The notes beneath the pieces are model-generated. The model saw only the letters and a list, made by a program, of their open reading frames with translations, was not told the DNA's origin and made no database searches. 64,000 nucleotides of DNA, taken from Clostridiales bacterium (GTDB lineage: Bacteria; Bacillota; Clostridia; Oscillospirales; Oscillospiraceae). This document shows positions 1-8,763 of this stretch, in pieces. The first letter of the stretch is position 1. The number at the start of each line of letters is the position of its first letter. Position numbers and translations under genes: made by a program. The stretch spans positions 1 to 64,000 of the forward strand of contig JALEMS010000021.1 of assembly GCA_022768185.1 (NCBI GenBank), given 5' to 3'.

Positions 1-87
1 GCCTCCAACAAGTCCATGCAGTATGTGTATTGGTCATGCGGAATGGGGAACGGGATAGTTGCCACGCCGTATTCCGGGTGGCTGGGA

Positions 88-767
88 TTACTCAGAACTG
101 CGCTCATCATGATCGTTGTCCTCCTTTTTCTCGTTGATCTCATTCATTCGGCTCCGCAGGCAGGTCCCGTCCGCGCCCCAGCAGAGAAAGCCGTGGCGGG
201 GATAGGGGCAGTCCTTGCAATCCGGGGAATGGCTGCAAACAGGTGCCGGCAGCGGCTCCTGCTGGAAGCCTGGGAAGTGCGGAAGAATGAGTTTGAAGTG
301 GATCGTTCCGTAAATTTCCATCATCTTTTCCTCCTCGTCGTTCTGGAAATAATGTCCGAGATGGACGCCCTCTCGGTCGAAGTCCCACTCCCAAGTCACG
401 AATTGCACGCCGCGTTCGGTGGGGTGCCCCGCCAGCACTGCGTCACCAAAGTCCGCGAGGACACGGTAGTCACCGTGCAGCCCGCTGGCTTTGAGCCGCG
501 GCGCGGTTTCCAGAATCGCCATGTATTCCGAAGTCATTTTGGCGGTGTCGATCACCGCCAAAATGCGTCCTGTGCACCGGGGACGTCGACACACTCCTGC
601 CGGAACAGCACGCTGCCCTTGCCGGAGATACGGCAGAGACGCCCTTTTTCCCAGCAGACGGACAGGTGGTGATCCTCGATCGGTTCTACCGTGAAACCGT
701 TCTGCCGCAGCCGACTGGCGGTTTCTTCAAGGAAACGGAGTTGTGCGGTTTCGTTCTGATCGTTCAT
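88..767 (-). pseudogene. Frameshifted gene of unknown function
   Basis: Two minus-strand frames read as one protein. The first starts at 767 behind a GAGGAGG SD and gives about 60 sensible residues (MNDQNETAQLRFLEE...) before leaving frame. The second continues to 88 with IDTAKMTSEYM, WEWDFDREGVHLGHYF and a Cys-rich tail (CKDCPYPRHGFLC, GTCLR). The break lies at about 560-590, near a CCCC run. Rejoined, the product would be about 225 residues. I do not recognise the family; the composition and the setting beside a tRNA-like segment suggest accessory, element-borne DNA (inference). A sequencing error at the break would restore a whole gene. Confidence 0.5.
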
Positions 768-788
768 TGTGAAGTCCTCCTCGTAAGC

Positions 789-826
789 AAAAAAATAGGC
801 CGGAGCATCCTAAAAATACTCCGGCC
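789..826 (-). terminator. Hairpin with T-run, minus strand
   Basis: On the minus strand GGCCGGAG pairs with CTCCGGCC around a 13-base loop and is followed by seven T. It sits just upstream of the frameshifted gene starting at 767, so it is either the end of a transcript from the right or an attenuator in that gene's leader. Confidence 0.6.
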
Positions 827-830
827 GGTT

Positions 831-993
831 GATAGATTAAGTTGTGAAATGAAAAAGGGCGTCTACTTGATGGCTTCGACGAAACCAACAAACAGACGCC
901 TGAAAGATCGTATGAAATTTTGAGGAAAAATCGCTCTATTCTGCGCCCGCAAAAAGGGCGCTTCTCAGGATTTTGCCTTTGAATCTGTGAAAA
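831..993. other. Gene-free stretch with small hairpins
   Basis: I see no gene here. GGCGTCT near 859 pairs with AGACGCC near 895, and GCGCCC (943-948) pairs with GGGCGC (956-961). With the terminator on its left and the tRNA-like segment on its right, the stretch resembles the non-coding end of an integrated element, but nothing in it proves this. Confidence 0.3.
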
Positions 994-1020
994 GGGGAGT
1001 TCAAATCTCCCCGGTTACCA
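994..1020 (+). other. tRNA T-arm-like segment, possible attachment-site remnant
   Basis: GGGGAGTTCAAATCTCCCC forms a T-stem and T-loop (GTTCAAAT is the usual T-loop core, also seen in the tRNA-Ser of this window), followed by GGTTACCA, which ends like an acceptor stem. No D-arm or anticodon arm precedes it. Integrative elements often leave only the 3' end of a tRNA gene at one junction, so this could be an att remnant. The acceptor geometry is not canonical, so the call is tentative. Confidence 0.3.
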
Positions 1021-1064
1021 AAATAACGCGAAAATATCTTTTTTTCTGAGCGCAGAATTTGAAA

Positions 1065-1131
1065 TAAAAAAAGGCGGCAACCCTTTGGTATTCTAAGCGT
1101 TGCGCTTAAAATATCCGAATTGTTGCCACCT
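1065..1131 (-). terminator. Terminator of tRNA-Ser
   Basis: Directly after the tRNA-Ser 3' end on the minus strand, GGTGGCAAC (1130-1122) pairs with GTTGCCGCC (1081-1073) and is followed by seven T. The large loop contains a second small hairpin (AAGCG/CGCTT). Confidence 0.65.
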
Positions 1132-1133
1132 TA

Positions 1134-1226
1134 TGGCGGAGATGGAGAGATTTGAACTCTCGAAACCCTTTTGGGGTTTACACGATTTCCAATCGTGCGC
1201 CCTCGGCCGGACTAGGCGACATCTCC
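1134..1226 (-). tRNA. tRNA-Ser (GGA)
   Basis: The minus strand gives a 93-nt tRNA with acceptor stem GGAGATG/CATCTCC, discriminator G and encoded CCA. The anticodon stem CACGA/TCGTG carries loop TTGGAAA, so the anticodon is GGA (reads UCC/UCU). The long variable arm AAACCC/GGGTTT and T-arm GAGAG-TTCAAAT-CTCTC are typical of class II tRNA-Ser. It has its own promoter and terminator and appears to be a single-gene unit. Confidence 0.95.
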
Positions 1227-1240
1227 GTGCGAGCTTGTTT

Positions 1241-1269
1241 ATTATAATATGTTGTGCGGAAAATGTCAA
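1241..1269 (-). promoter_or_regulatory. Consensus sigma-A promoter for tRNA-Ser
   Basis: On the minus strand TTGACA (1269-1264), a 17-bp spacer and TATAAT (1246-1241) match the sigma-A consensus exactly. The -10 ends 14 bp before the tRNA. Confidence 0.9.
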
Positions 1270-1376
1270 TAGTGTTTTTTCGCGCTTTCTGCGATATAAT
1301 AATGCTAATATGCGTCAGTCTGCCTGCGGGACGGAATGCGGCGCGAACCTATCATGGCATCAAGGGGGGCCTGTCC

Positions 1377-3089
1377 ATGGCTGGAGAGAGAAAGCCGAAA
1401 TCGGCCAGACGAATCGTCATCAATCTGCTGATTACGCTGCTGGTTGGTCTGATTTATTTTTATTTTAAGCTGCCTGCGCTCAATCTGCAGAATCCGGGCT
1501 TTTACGGGATGGTATTCGTTCTGGCGTTTTTGTACTGTATCCTGTCGGTGCTGTCGCTGGGGCTGCTCAAGGAGGTCAGCGACGGCGCGGGCCTCTGGCG
1601 CAGCGTGCGCATCAACTGCACGGTGCCGGTCGTTATCTGCGCGGTGCTGATTGGCATTTTTGCCGTCGGCTGGCTCAGCGGCGTGCCGCTGCTGCGCGCA
1701 AAGGGGTATGCGCAACTGATAGACGTCACCGAAAGCAACTTCGCGGAAGATATTGACGAGATATCCTTTGACCAGATCCCAATGCTCGACAGCGATTCTG
1801 CTCAGGTTCTGGCAGACCGCAAGCTCGGCGAGCTGTCTGATCTGGTCAGCCAGTTTGAGGTGGACGACTCCACGGTGCAGATCAACTACCGCGGCCGTCC
1901 GGTGCGCGTGACCTATCTCAATTACGGCGACCTGTTCAAATGGTTCAACAACGTTTCCCACGGTCTGCCGGCCTATATCTGCCTCGACATGGTTTCGCAG
2001 GAGGTAACAGTGCGGCGTCTGGAGCAGGGGATGCGCTATTCGCCGTCGGAATACTTTTTCCGTGATGTTGAGCGACATCTGCGCTTTCAGTATCCGACCT
2101 ATCTGTTCGACGAGGTCAACTTCGAGATCGACGAGGACGGTACGCCATACTGGGTCGCCGGTGTGGCGACGCGCCGGATCGGCCTGTTTTCCGGAAACGA
2201 CATCCGCGGCGCGGTGCTGATGAATGCCATCAGCGGCGAATGCACCTATTACGATGTGGCAGACGTGCCCAGGTGGGTCGACCGCGTATATCCGGCAGAC
2301 CTCATTATTCAGCAGTATAACTATCACGGGGCGTACCATCTCGGCTTTTGGAACCACATCTTCGGTCAGCGGCAGGTGACTGTGACCACCGAAGGCTATA
2401 ACTATATTGCCCAGGATGATGATGTGTGGCTCTACACCGGTATTACCTCCGTTACCGGAGACGAGTCAAACATCGGCTTTATCCTCGTCAACCAGCGCAC
2501 CAAGCAGGCGCGTTATTATGCCATCGCCGGTGCGGAGGAATACTCTGCCATGAACTCTGCCAAGGGTGCCGTGCAGCAGTACAGTTATACAGCCACATTC
2601 CCGCTGCTGCTGAACATCTCCGGCCAGCCGACGTATTTTGTGGCCCTGAAGGACGCTTCACAGCTGGTGAAAATGTATGCTATGGTCAACGTCCAGCAGT
2701 ATCAGCTGGTGGCGACCGGACCTTCTGTTTCCGAGTGCAGAAAAAATTATGTAAACCTGCTTACCAGCAATGACATCGACCTGGCCGCTGCGGAGCAAAC
2801 CGGCGAGCCGGTAACGGGTACGGTTGGCGAGTTGCGCAGCGCAGTGCTCGACGGAACCACGCGCGTTTATATCCGGCTGGAGGGACAAACGTACTGGTAT
2901 GTTGTGTCTGCGGCCGATTCGGAGACTGCCGTGCTGCTGAACGCGGGCGACCGGGTGTCGATCTGCTCGGCTGAAGACGACGGAGAGCTGCGCACGGCCT
3001 GGGAGGTCACACGCACAGGGCGTGCACCCGATTTGGCTGCCGGGGCCGATGTGCCGTCCGGCACGGATGCGGAGCAGAGCATGGCATAA
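1377..3089 (+). CDS. Large membrane-anchored protein of unknown function
   Basis: The 570-residue product starts at the ATG preceded by AGGGGGG. Three hydrophobic segments fill the N-terminus (about residues 12-31, 40-62 and 82-101); the other 460 residues are soluble and, by the loop charges, probably outside the cell. The soluble part is rich in aromatic residues and beta-strand-like stretches (YPTYLFDEVNF, GTPYWVAGVATRR, QPTYFVALKDAS) with no catalytic motif I recognise. TATAAT at 1295-1300 could be its -10, without a good -35. It stands alone between tRNA-Ser and a strong terminator. I recognise no family; a cell-envelope role is inference only. Confidence 0.85.
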   Translation: MAGERKPKSARRIVINLLITLLVGLIYFYFKLPALNLQNPGFYGMVFVLAFLYCILSVLSLGLLKEVSDGAGLWRSVRINCTVPVVICAVLIGIFAVGWLSGVPLLRAKGYAQLIDVTESNFAEDIDEISFDQIPMLDSDSAQVLADRKLGELSDLVSQFEVDDSTVQINYRGRPVRVTYLNYGDLFKWFNNVSHGLPAYICLDMVSQEVTVRRLEQGMRYSPSEYFFRDVERHLRFQYPTYLFDEVNFEIDEDGTPYWVAGVATRRIGLFSGNDIRGAVLMNAISGECTYYDVADVPRWVDRVYPADLIIQQYNYHGAYHLGFWNHIFGQRQVTVTTEGYNYIAQDDDVWLYTGITSVTGDESNIGFILVNQRTKQARYYAIAGAEEYSAMNSAKGAVQQYSYTATFPLLLNISGQPTYFVALKDASQLVKMYAMVNVQQYQLVATGPSVSECRKNYVNLLTSNDIDLAAAEQTGEPVTGTVGELRSAVLDGTTRVYIRLEGQTYWYVVSAADSETAVLLNAGDRVSICSAEDDGELRTAWEVTRTGRAPDLAAGADVPSGTDAEQSMA

Positions 3090-3123
3090 ACCTTCCTTGC
3101 ATCGGGAAAAACAGCGAATGCTT

Positions 3124-3158
3124 GAAAAGACCGTCTGCATTTTGCAGGCGGTCTTTTC
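3124..3158 (+). terminator. Intrinsic terminator after the membrane protein
   Basis: AAAAGACCGTCTGCA pairs with TGCAGGCGGTCTTTT around loop TTT. The stem begins 40 bp after the preceding stop. Confidence 0.9.
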
Positions 3159-3330
3159 GTGATGCGGGCGGTGTGTTGCTGTCCGTGCAGAATAGAAACA
3201 GGCGGAAAGCATGCTGTTAATGCCTCCGACAATGCCTACGCCCACAGCCCGGAGAAGTGCGAGGAAGAACTCGCGGAGCGGATTCTCCAAATGAAAGCGG
3301 AGAACGCGCGGATAAAAGCGGAACCGGGCG
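3159..3330. other. Gene-free stretch with a possible coding remnant
   Basis: No complete gene. A short plus-strand stretch at about 3225-3335 translates to EKCEEELAERILQMKAEN and further Lys/Glu-rich helix-like sequence, which looks like coding DNA without a start or a proper end. It may be the residue of a deleted gene. I cannot assign a family. Confidence 0.25.
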
Positions 3331-3371
3331 AAAAGAAAAGGGCACGGGTGCGGAATTTCCGCACCCGTGCC
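3331..3371 (-). terminator. Terminator of the multicopper oxidase gene
   Basis: A perfect inverted repeat (GGCACGGGTGCGGAA with its complement, 3341-3371) is followed on the minus strand by CTTTTCTTTT. It lies 87 bp past the stop of the minus-strand oxidase gene. Confidence 0.8.
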
Positions 3372-3457
3372 GATTGGGAATGTGGCATGAAATCGTGCCG
3401 CAAAGAGCTTGAAAAAGGCGCTATCATAGGCTCAAGACATGGAGCGGCACGTTTGTC

Positions 3458-6400
3458 TCATTTTTCATACCATTTCTTTTCCCACCACTGCTTGACGCTC
3501 CGGCAGGCGTTCTCGCAGTGATACCGGATACCCCGGCTCAGAACCCGGTAGATGCCCCACATCCCGGACTCCACATCCCAGCGCAGGGAGCCGGAGCGGT
3601 AGAGATAGTCGCCGGGGCATTGGGTCTGCTCCGGCTCGATATTGAACACATTGCCCACACTGACAGCTCCCTGTACGGGGACGATCCGGGTGAAGGGATC
3701 ATCGGACTGGGTCTGCCAGCGGTGGCCGTGGAGGACGAAGCTGATATTTCTGGGCTTATCCGCCGGCATCAGCAGGCGGATGATGACTCGCTCCCTGGTA
3801 TAGGACCGGAACAACGGCGTGGCTGGGTCGCCGTGGACCCTGGAGTCGAAGACCTTGTGGATGAGGGGAATGCGCTGGAGCCGGTTGAAGAACCACTCCG
3901 AGCGGTAGTTGTATCCCTTTTCGCCGGTGTCTTCATGGTCGGGAGCTTCATGACCGCCTGCCTCGCCGTCCTCGAGGCCCTGCTCCGTTGTTTTGATGAG
4001 GTTGCCCTCTTTGTCCAGCAGGCGGATGCCATTGTGGGCAAACAGGACGAATTCCCGGAAGGTCTCCACCCCCGGTGCGGCGATAACAGCTTCTTCCTTG
4101 TAGTTTTCTTCCAGAGAGCGGATATTGCTGTAGTGCTTTGCCTCCGGCGGTTCCACGATTATGGCGCCGAACAGCCCGTGGTGCCGGTGGTTCCGCAGGT
4201 CGCCGAAGGAGGTCAGCAGGCAGGTGCCGTATTCCCGGTCTGCGTGCCACAGGTATTTGACGCATTCGCCCGGCCCGGCGGTCTGCTCCACCGGGTTCCG
4301 GCCCACATTGACGCCGGGGGACGCCACCGGGTCATACTTCAAAAACTGTGGGTTCAGGGACACCCGGTTGCCGGGAATAAAGGGCGTGTTCAGCGGCACG
4401 GAGGGATATTCATTCCACCGGATCGGAACATCGGGGTCAAACAGGTTGTGGAGGGTGATCTCCACCCAATCCCCGGCGTTGACTCGGAGGATGAGGGGAA
4501 TGGGTTTCCGCCGTCCGCACTGTACCTCTTTTGCCTGCTCCAGGGGGACGAACAGCAAGCCTTCCGGGTCGTGGTCGCCATAACGATTGTAGCACAAATC
4601 CTTCTGGATGGCGGCGATCTCGAATTTTCGCACCACCGCGCCGGGAGGCGGCGTCCGGGGAGCGGCGATGGGCCGGATGCCGCATAGGGGCTTTAAGTCC
4701 GGCCTTGGTGCGCCGTGGGCCCGGATAATGCCCCATAACCCCAGCCACAGGTCGTCGATGCCGCCGGAGTAGTAGAGATAATCTCCCGCTTCGTAGGGTT
4801 CGTCGATGCGGATATTGAAGGCTTCCGAAATACCGATGGTCTGGGCCTGCACCAAAGGGGACACCGGGTCTGTGATTTCCTTCCGCCATGGCAGGCCGGT
4901 GATGTTGAAGACATGCTGTTCCTCGTGAGCGCCGTCCAGCAGGCGGATGACCATGGGCTCGCCGGGATAGGTCTCCAGGATGGGTGTAGCCGGGTCGCCG
5001 TAACAGAAGGAGCTGAAGATATGCGCCGGGTCGTTCCTGCGCTTTAACCGCTCTACCATGGGTTCACAGCGGTAGTTGATGCCCATGACGCCGGGGTCGT
5101 CATCGGAGCCGGGATGCTCCGGCGGGTTCAGGGGCTTCCCCTCGCCATCAAACAGCAGGGCGAAGTCGTGGAGCGCCAGAACAAACTCCCGGTGCATTTT
5201 CCCGTCGGCGGTGCGGATGACAGCCTCTGTTCCGCGCTTCAGCGGCTCCCATGTTTTGGGATCCAGAAATTCTGCTCCGGCGGGCTCCACGATGAGGGCA
5301 CCGAACAGGCCGTGCTGCTGGTGGACGTTGGCGTACAGGTGGTCATGGAAGAAGACGGTGTTCAGTTCCTCGTTGGAAAAAAACCGCTCGATGAGCGTCT
5401 CATACCGCCGGGCTCCGGCGATGTTGTTCCAGCCGTTGGCCGCGCCGTCGGACACGATGGTGTCGAATTTCACCAGATGGATGTGGTAGCCCACAATATC
5501 AGTGATGGTCTCCAGCAGAAAAGCGCTGGCCTCAATACGATCCGGCAGGAAGTTGGTGAGCCGCACCTCAATGCAGTCCCCGGCGTTGGCCCGGATGACC
5601 AGCGGTTCCGGGCGGATGTCGCCGCATTCCACTTTTGCAAGGTAATCGTCCAGTGTCCCCTCTTTTTCGATGTCCTCCTTGAGAACGAAGAAGCGGCCCT
5701 GGGGGTCGTGCCAGCCGTAGTCGTTGTAGACAACGTTTGCCTGCACTGCCGCGATATCAAAACGCTTTACGTTCTCCGCCGCGCCGCAGGGGCAGGTGTC
5801 CGTGTACAGGGCGCCAGGTACGGCGTTTTCCACGAAGTTGGCTTTCTCCAGGACTGTGGGGGTTCTGGTGGGCGCTCCCTCCGGCGTCAGGACGCCCAGA
5901 GGCGGCTGAAGGGGCTCCCGGCCGAAGGTCCCCGCCACGAAGTTGGGATAGCCGGGATGCAGGTCATCTCTGGGCGGCAGAGGACGGTCCCGCAGTGGGA
6001 TCAGGGCCTCAATGGGCGTGCCGTCCGGATAGGAGCCGCTGCCATCCTGCAGTCGGTCGAACACCCGCCACAGAGTCCACATTCCCTCGTGGAAGTGGGG
6101 ATAGAGATGGCAGTGGAAGATGGCGTCGCCGATCATCCCGTTGAGACTGCCCGCACCGTAGAGGATATCCAACGTGTAGCATTCCTGGGGGCTGATGGAG
6201 ATGGAGTCGATGATGGTGGACTTGGGGTCCTCCGGCTCCAACCGCCACTGGTGGTTGTGGAGGTGGAACACATGGGTCTCTTTGACACCGCCGTGGATCA
6301 GACGGATTTTGGATGGGCCTCCCACATAGGCCCGGAGGATGGGAGGCGCCGGGTCCCCATAGGACCAGGAGCTCATGGAGATGTCCTCCGCCGTGTCGGC

Positions 6401-7146
6401 GGGGTCGGCGTGATGGCCCTCCAGAGGCGGCCGGTTCCGCATGGGCTCGGAGCGGTAGCTGATGGCGGTGGTGCCGTTGGGGAGACCCGTGTGGGGGTCC
6501 ACCGGCGGTTGGTTGTCTTTTGTCAGAATTTCCAGTTCGTCGTGGAAGAATACGGCGTATTCCCGGAAGGCGGGCTTCGTCGGGTGGTAAATGTCGGCGA
6601 ACAGGCCGCTGTCAATGGGCTCGCCTGTCACCGGGTCGTACCAGGAGGGCCCTGCCGCCTCCACGATAATGGCCCCGAACAGGCCGTGGACGTTGGTGCC
6701 GTCCTCGCCGCTGCGGGTATCCGCCATATCGGAGAACAGGAAAACGCCTTCCTGATCCGCCTGCCAGGTGTAGCAGATGCGATGGCTGGTGGTGGAGTCG
6801 GGGTTGAAGCCCACGTCGGTACCGTCGGAGGTCAGCACGTTGTAGGAAAGGCCCGCACGTGGATGGACGCCCGGCGGTCCAGTTTGTTGTCGAAATTGAT
6901 CTGAACGGTGGCGCCCACATTAGCCCGGATGACCAAAGGCTGCACATCTTCATAGGGCTGGGGGACAGGAAGCTCAAACCGTTTCCTTGCCTCCCGCTGG
7001 ATGCGCTCCGAATCCTGCTTCAGCACATACAGCAACCCGTTGGGGTCATGGTCTCCAAATTTGTTGTAGATGATGGGAAGGGAAATCGCTTCTATATCAT
7101 AGACCCGGTGCTGTCCGGGGCTGGGATAAGCGGATAATTCCAGCAT
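3458..7146 (-). pseudogene. Giant multicopper oxidase (MnxG-like size), broken by a one-base frameshift
   Basis: The start at 7146 (MLELSAYPSP) has SD GAGGAG. Translation runs to about 6853, where RC GGGCC needs one more G to continue as GLSYNVLTSDGT; the second frame then runs to 3458. Restored length is about 1,229 residues. It is three tandem units of about 400 residues, each opening with a [YF][DE]I..I/V..YN.[YF]G.HDP.G motif and containing HGLFGA.IVE, so probably six cupredoxin domains. Copper motifs: HLHNH and HCHLYPHFHEGM at the end of unit 1 (the latter fits HCHxxxHxxxxM), and HIH plus FFHDH in the first half of unit 2; unit 3 lacks these. Multicopper oxidases oxidise metals or phenols with O2; the length and six-domain plan recall manganese-oxidising MnxG. 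No signal peptide is seen. It is the only long minus-strand gene here. A sequencing slip in the G run could explain the break. Confidence 0.8.
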
Positions 7147-7331
7147 TGGATCATTCTCCTCGCAATTGATTGCACAGTGTCCGGCAGAAGCCGGGAACTG
7201 GCAACCTATCTTATGTACTTTCGAATAAACTGGTGTTTTCCACACGATAGACCAGAATCTGTTCGGAGACGGTACCCGTTCGGAAATTTCCGGCGATATT
7301 GCGGTCGTTATGTGCGCTACACTGCGAATGT

Positions 7332-7362
7332 AAAAAGCCGCAGGGTTCAAGCTGCGCTTTTT
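7332..7362. terminator. Symmetric terminator-like hairpin
   Basis: AAAAAGCCGCAG pairs with CTGCGCTTTTT with one bulged C, giving a T-run on either strand. No gene ends next to it on either side, so its client is unclear. Confidence 0.45.
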
Positions 7363-7444
7363 GCCCGATCGCTCGAGGGAACGGATATAAACAAGCGGCT
7401 GGATCATAAAAATTCAAAGACCGCTGCCCATACATCAGGCAATC

Positions 7445-7480
7445 AAAAAATAATGACCGTTCTTTGGAACGGTCATTATT
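7445..7480 (-). terminator. Hairpin with T-run, minus strand
   Basis: AATAATGACCGTTC and its exact complement flank loop TTTG, with TTTTTT following on the minus strand. It could stop read-through from tRNA-Pro. Confidence 0.6.
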
Positions 7481-7613
7481 ATTGGTCGGAGTATCATGAA
7501 AGGATCTGAGCGTTCCGGTCACAACTCGCCAAATCAAAGCCCAACGAAGTGGGTTCGATATGGAAAGGAGGAGCAGCGGCGTGAGCGCGGGATGACTTTT
7601 TGATGCAACGCAT

Positions 7614-7650
7614 AAAAAAGTCGTCGCAAGCGATACAAGCTTGCGACGAC
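7614..7650 (-). terminator. Terminator of tRNA-Pro
   Basis: GTCGTCGCAAG pairs perfectly with CTTGCGACGAC and is followed by six T on the minus strand, one base beyond the tRNA CCA end. Confidence 0.9.
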
Positions 7651-7651
7651 G

Positions 7652-7727
7652 TGGTCGGAGTGGGGAGACTTGAACTCCCGGCCTCATGGTCCCGAACCAT
7701 GCGCGCTACCTACTGCGCTACACCCCG
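7652..7727 (-). tRNA. tRNA-Pro (CGG)
   Basis: The 76-nt minus-strand sequence has acceptor CGGGGTG/CACTCCG (one G-U pair), discriminator A and encoded CCA. Anticodon stem CATGG/CCATG holds loop TTCGGGA, giving anticodon CGG, which reads CCG. D-arm GCGC...GCGC and T-arm GGGAG-TTCAAGT-CTCCC are standard. Confidence 0.95.
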
Positions 7728-7741
7728 AAATCAGCTTGTTT

Positions 7742-7770
7742 ATTATATTGTTTTATTCCCGGATTGTCAA
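7742..7770 (-). promoter_or_regulatory. Consensus sigma-A promoter for tRNA-Pro
   Basis: On the minus strand TTGACA (7770-7765), 17 bp, then TATAAT (7747-7742). The AAACAAGCT just after the -10 is also found after the tRNA-Ser promoter. Confidence 0.9.
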
Positions 7771-7817
7771 GTGGAAATTCCGCATTCCGGGACATTTTCT
7801 GCGGAAATTTGCCCGGG

Positions 7818-7846
7818 GCATATCACGGGACACGCTCTCATACAAT
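7818..7846 (+). promoter_or_regulatory. Sigma-E (mother-cell) promoter of spoIVFA-spoIVFB
   Basis: GCATATC at 7818-7824, a 14-bp spacer and CATACAAT at 7839-7846 match the sigma-E consensus (-35 kmATATt, -10 CATACAmT) in all but one position. The predicted transcript start near 7853 leaves a leader of only about 14 nt that still contains the GGAG SD of the ATG at 7867. Confidence 0.75.
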
Positions 7847-7866
7847 CAAGCATGGAGCGTGATGGT

Positions 7867-8763
7867 ATGAAACGGGCGAAAATTTACATTGCGGCGGCGA
7901 TCTTTCTGTTGATTACGGTGATGAAGCTGCTCTCGCCGTCGTTGGCCAGCGGTGTGCGGGAACGGCTGCTGCCGGCGCTGCAATACAGCGTCGATTACCG
8001 TGAGGTCATGATAGAGCTGGGCCGCCAGCTCGGCGACAGCGACGGCATCCGGCAGGTCTTCTCCTGGATGGGGGACACCCGGGAAACGGAGCCGGCGGAG
8101 GGCGCGCAGCCGCAGCGGTCATCGTGGGAGACGCGGTATACTCCCGCGACGATCCGACAGCTGTATGGTACGGCAGGCGAAGGTCTGTCGGCGGTATACG
8201 GTGTGGCTGCGGAGCCGGCGGAGGGCGCACAGGCGCAGGCAGAGCCGATACCTGAGCCGCAGTCGGAGCCGGAGCCGGTTCCGACTGTTGTGGCGGCATT
8301 TCTGCAGCAGCAGGCGGCCTTTTCCGACTACGCCGTGCCGGCCAATGTCAGCTATGACATGCCGCAGCTGCCGTTTTCGTATACGACGCCGGTGACCGGC
8401 ATGACCAGCTCCGGCTTCGGCTATCGGATGCATCCGCTGGCCAACGAGGTGAAGTTTCATTACGGGACGGATTTTGCGGCCTACACGGGCACACAGATCC
8501 ATGCCTTTGCCGACGGAACGGTGCTTGCCTGCGGTGAGAGCGACAGCTACGGCAATTATATCATGCTCGACCACGGGAATGGTTATCAGAGCCTGTATGG
8601 CCACTGCAGTGAGGTGTGGGTCTCATGGGGAGAGACGGTCTCCTGCGGGCAGGTCATCGGCGCGGTTGGTGCGACCGGACAGGTTACCGGGCCGCACCTG
8701 CACTTTGAGTTGATGCACAACGATACGTATCTGAATCCTGAATTCTATCTGGAGGCGGCATGA
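7867..8763 (+). CDS. spoIVFA: M23-domain membrane protein, SpoIVFA-like
   Basis: The 298-residue protein has an N-terminal membrane segment (about residues 6-20), a variable Glu/Pro/Ala-rich linker and a C-terminal LytM/M23 domain. The zinc motifs HYGTD (HxxxD) and GPHLHFE (HxH) and the accessory His of LYGHC are present, so the fold could be catalytic. In Bacillus, SpoIVFA holds the intramembrane protease SpoIVFB inactive in the outer forespore membrane until the SpoIVB signal. The next gene overlaps by 4 bp and encodes the SpoIVFB-type protease, and the sigma-E promoter fits. ATG 7867 was chosen over 7852 because only it leaves room for an SD on the predicted transcript. Confidence 0.8.
   Translation: MKRAKIYIAAAIFLLITVMKLLSPSLASGVRERLLPALQYSVDYREVMIELGRQLGDSDGIRQVFSWMGDTRETEPAEGAQPQRSSWETRYTPATIRQLYGTAGEGLSAVYGVAAEPAEGAQAQAEPIPEPQSEPEPVPTVVAAFLQQQAAFSDYAVPANVSYDMPQLPFSYTTPVTGMTSSGFGYRMHPLANEVKFHYGTDFAAYTGTQIHAFADGTVLACGESDSYGNYIMLDHGNGYQSLYGHCSEVWVSWGETVSCGQVIGAVGATGQVTGPHLHFELMHNDTYLNPEFYLEAA

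Larger units (their letters stand above)
7147..7612. other. Gene-free stretch upstream of the multicopper oxidase
   Basis: About 470 bp without a credible gene. It holds the two hairpins listed separately and no clear promoter for the oxidase. TGGTCGGAGT at 7483-7492 repeats the last ten bases of the tRNA-Pro gene (7652-7661), too short to call an attachment site. The frames crossing this stretch have no family-like sequence. Confidence 0.4.

Noticed and set aside
3159-3521. A 120-codon plus-strand frame after the membrane protein
   Set aside because: It runs through a terminator and the end of the oxidase gene and has no SD; only a short central part looks coding.
5114-6904. A 596-codon open frame on the plus strand opposite the multicopper oxidase
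   Set aside because: It mirrors the codon pattern of the oxidase gene, has no SD and no family-like sequence; long antisense frames are common in GC-rich genes.
7483-7661. TGGTCGGAGT direct repeat between 7483 and the tRNA-Pro 3' end as an attachment pair
   Set aside because: Only ten bases, with just 160 bp between copies and no integrase; could be chance.
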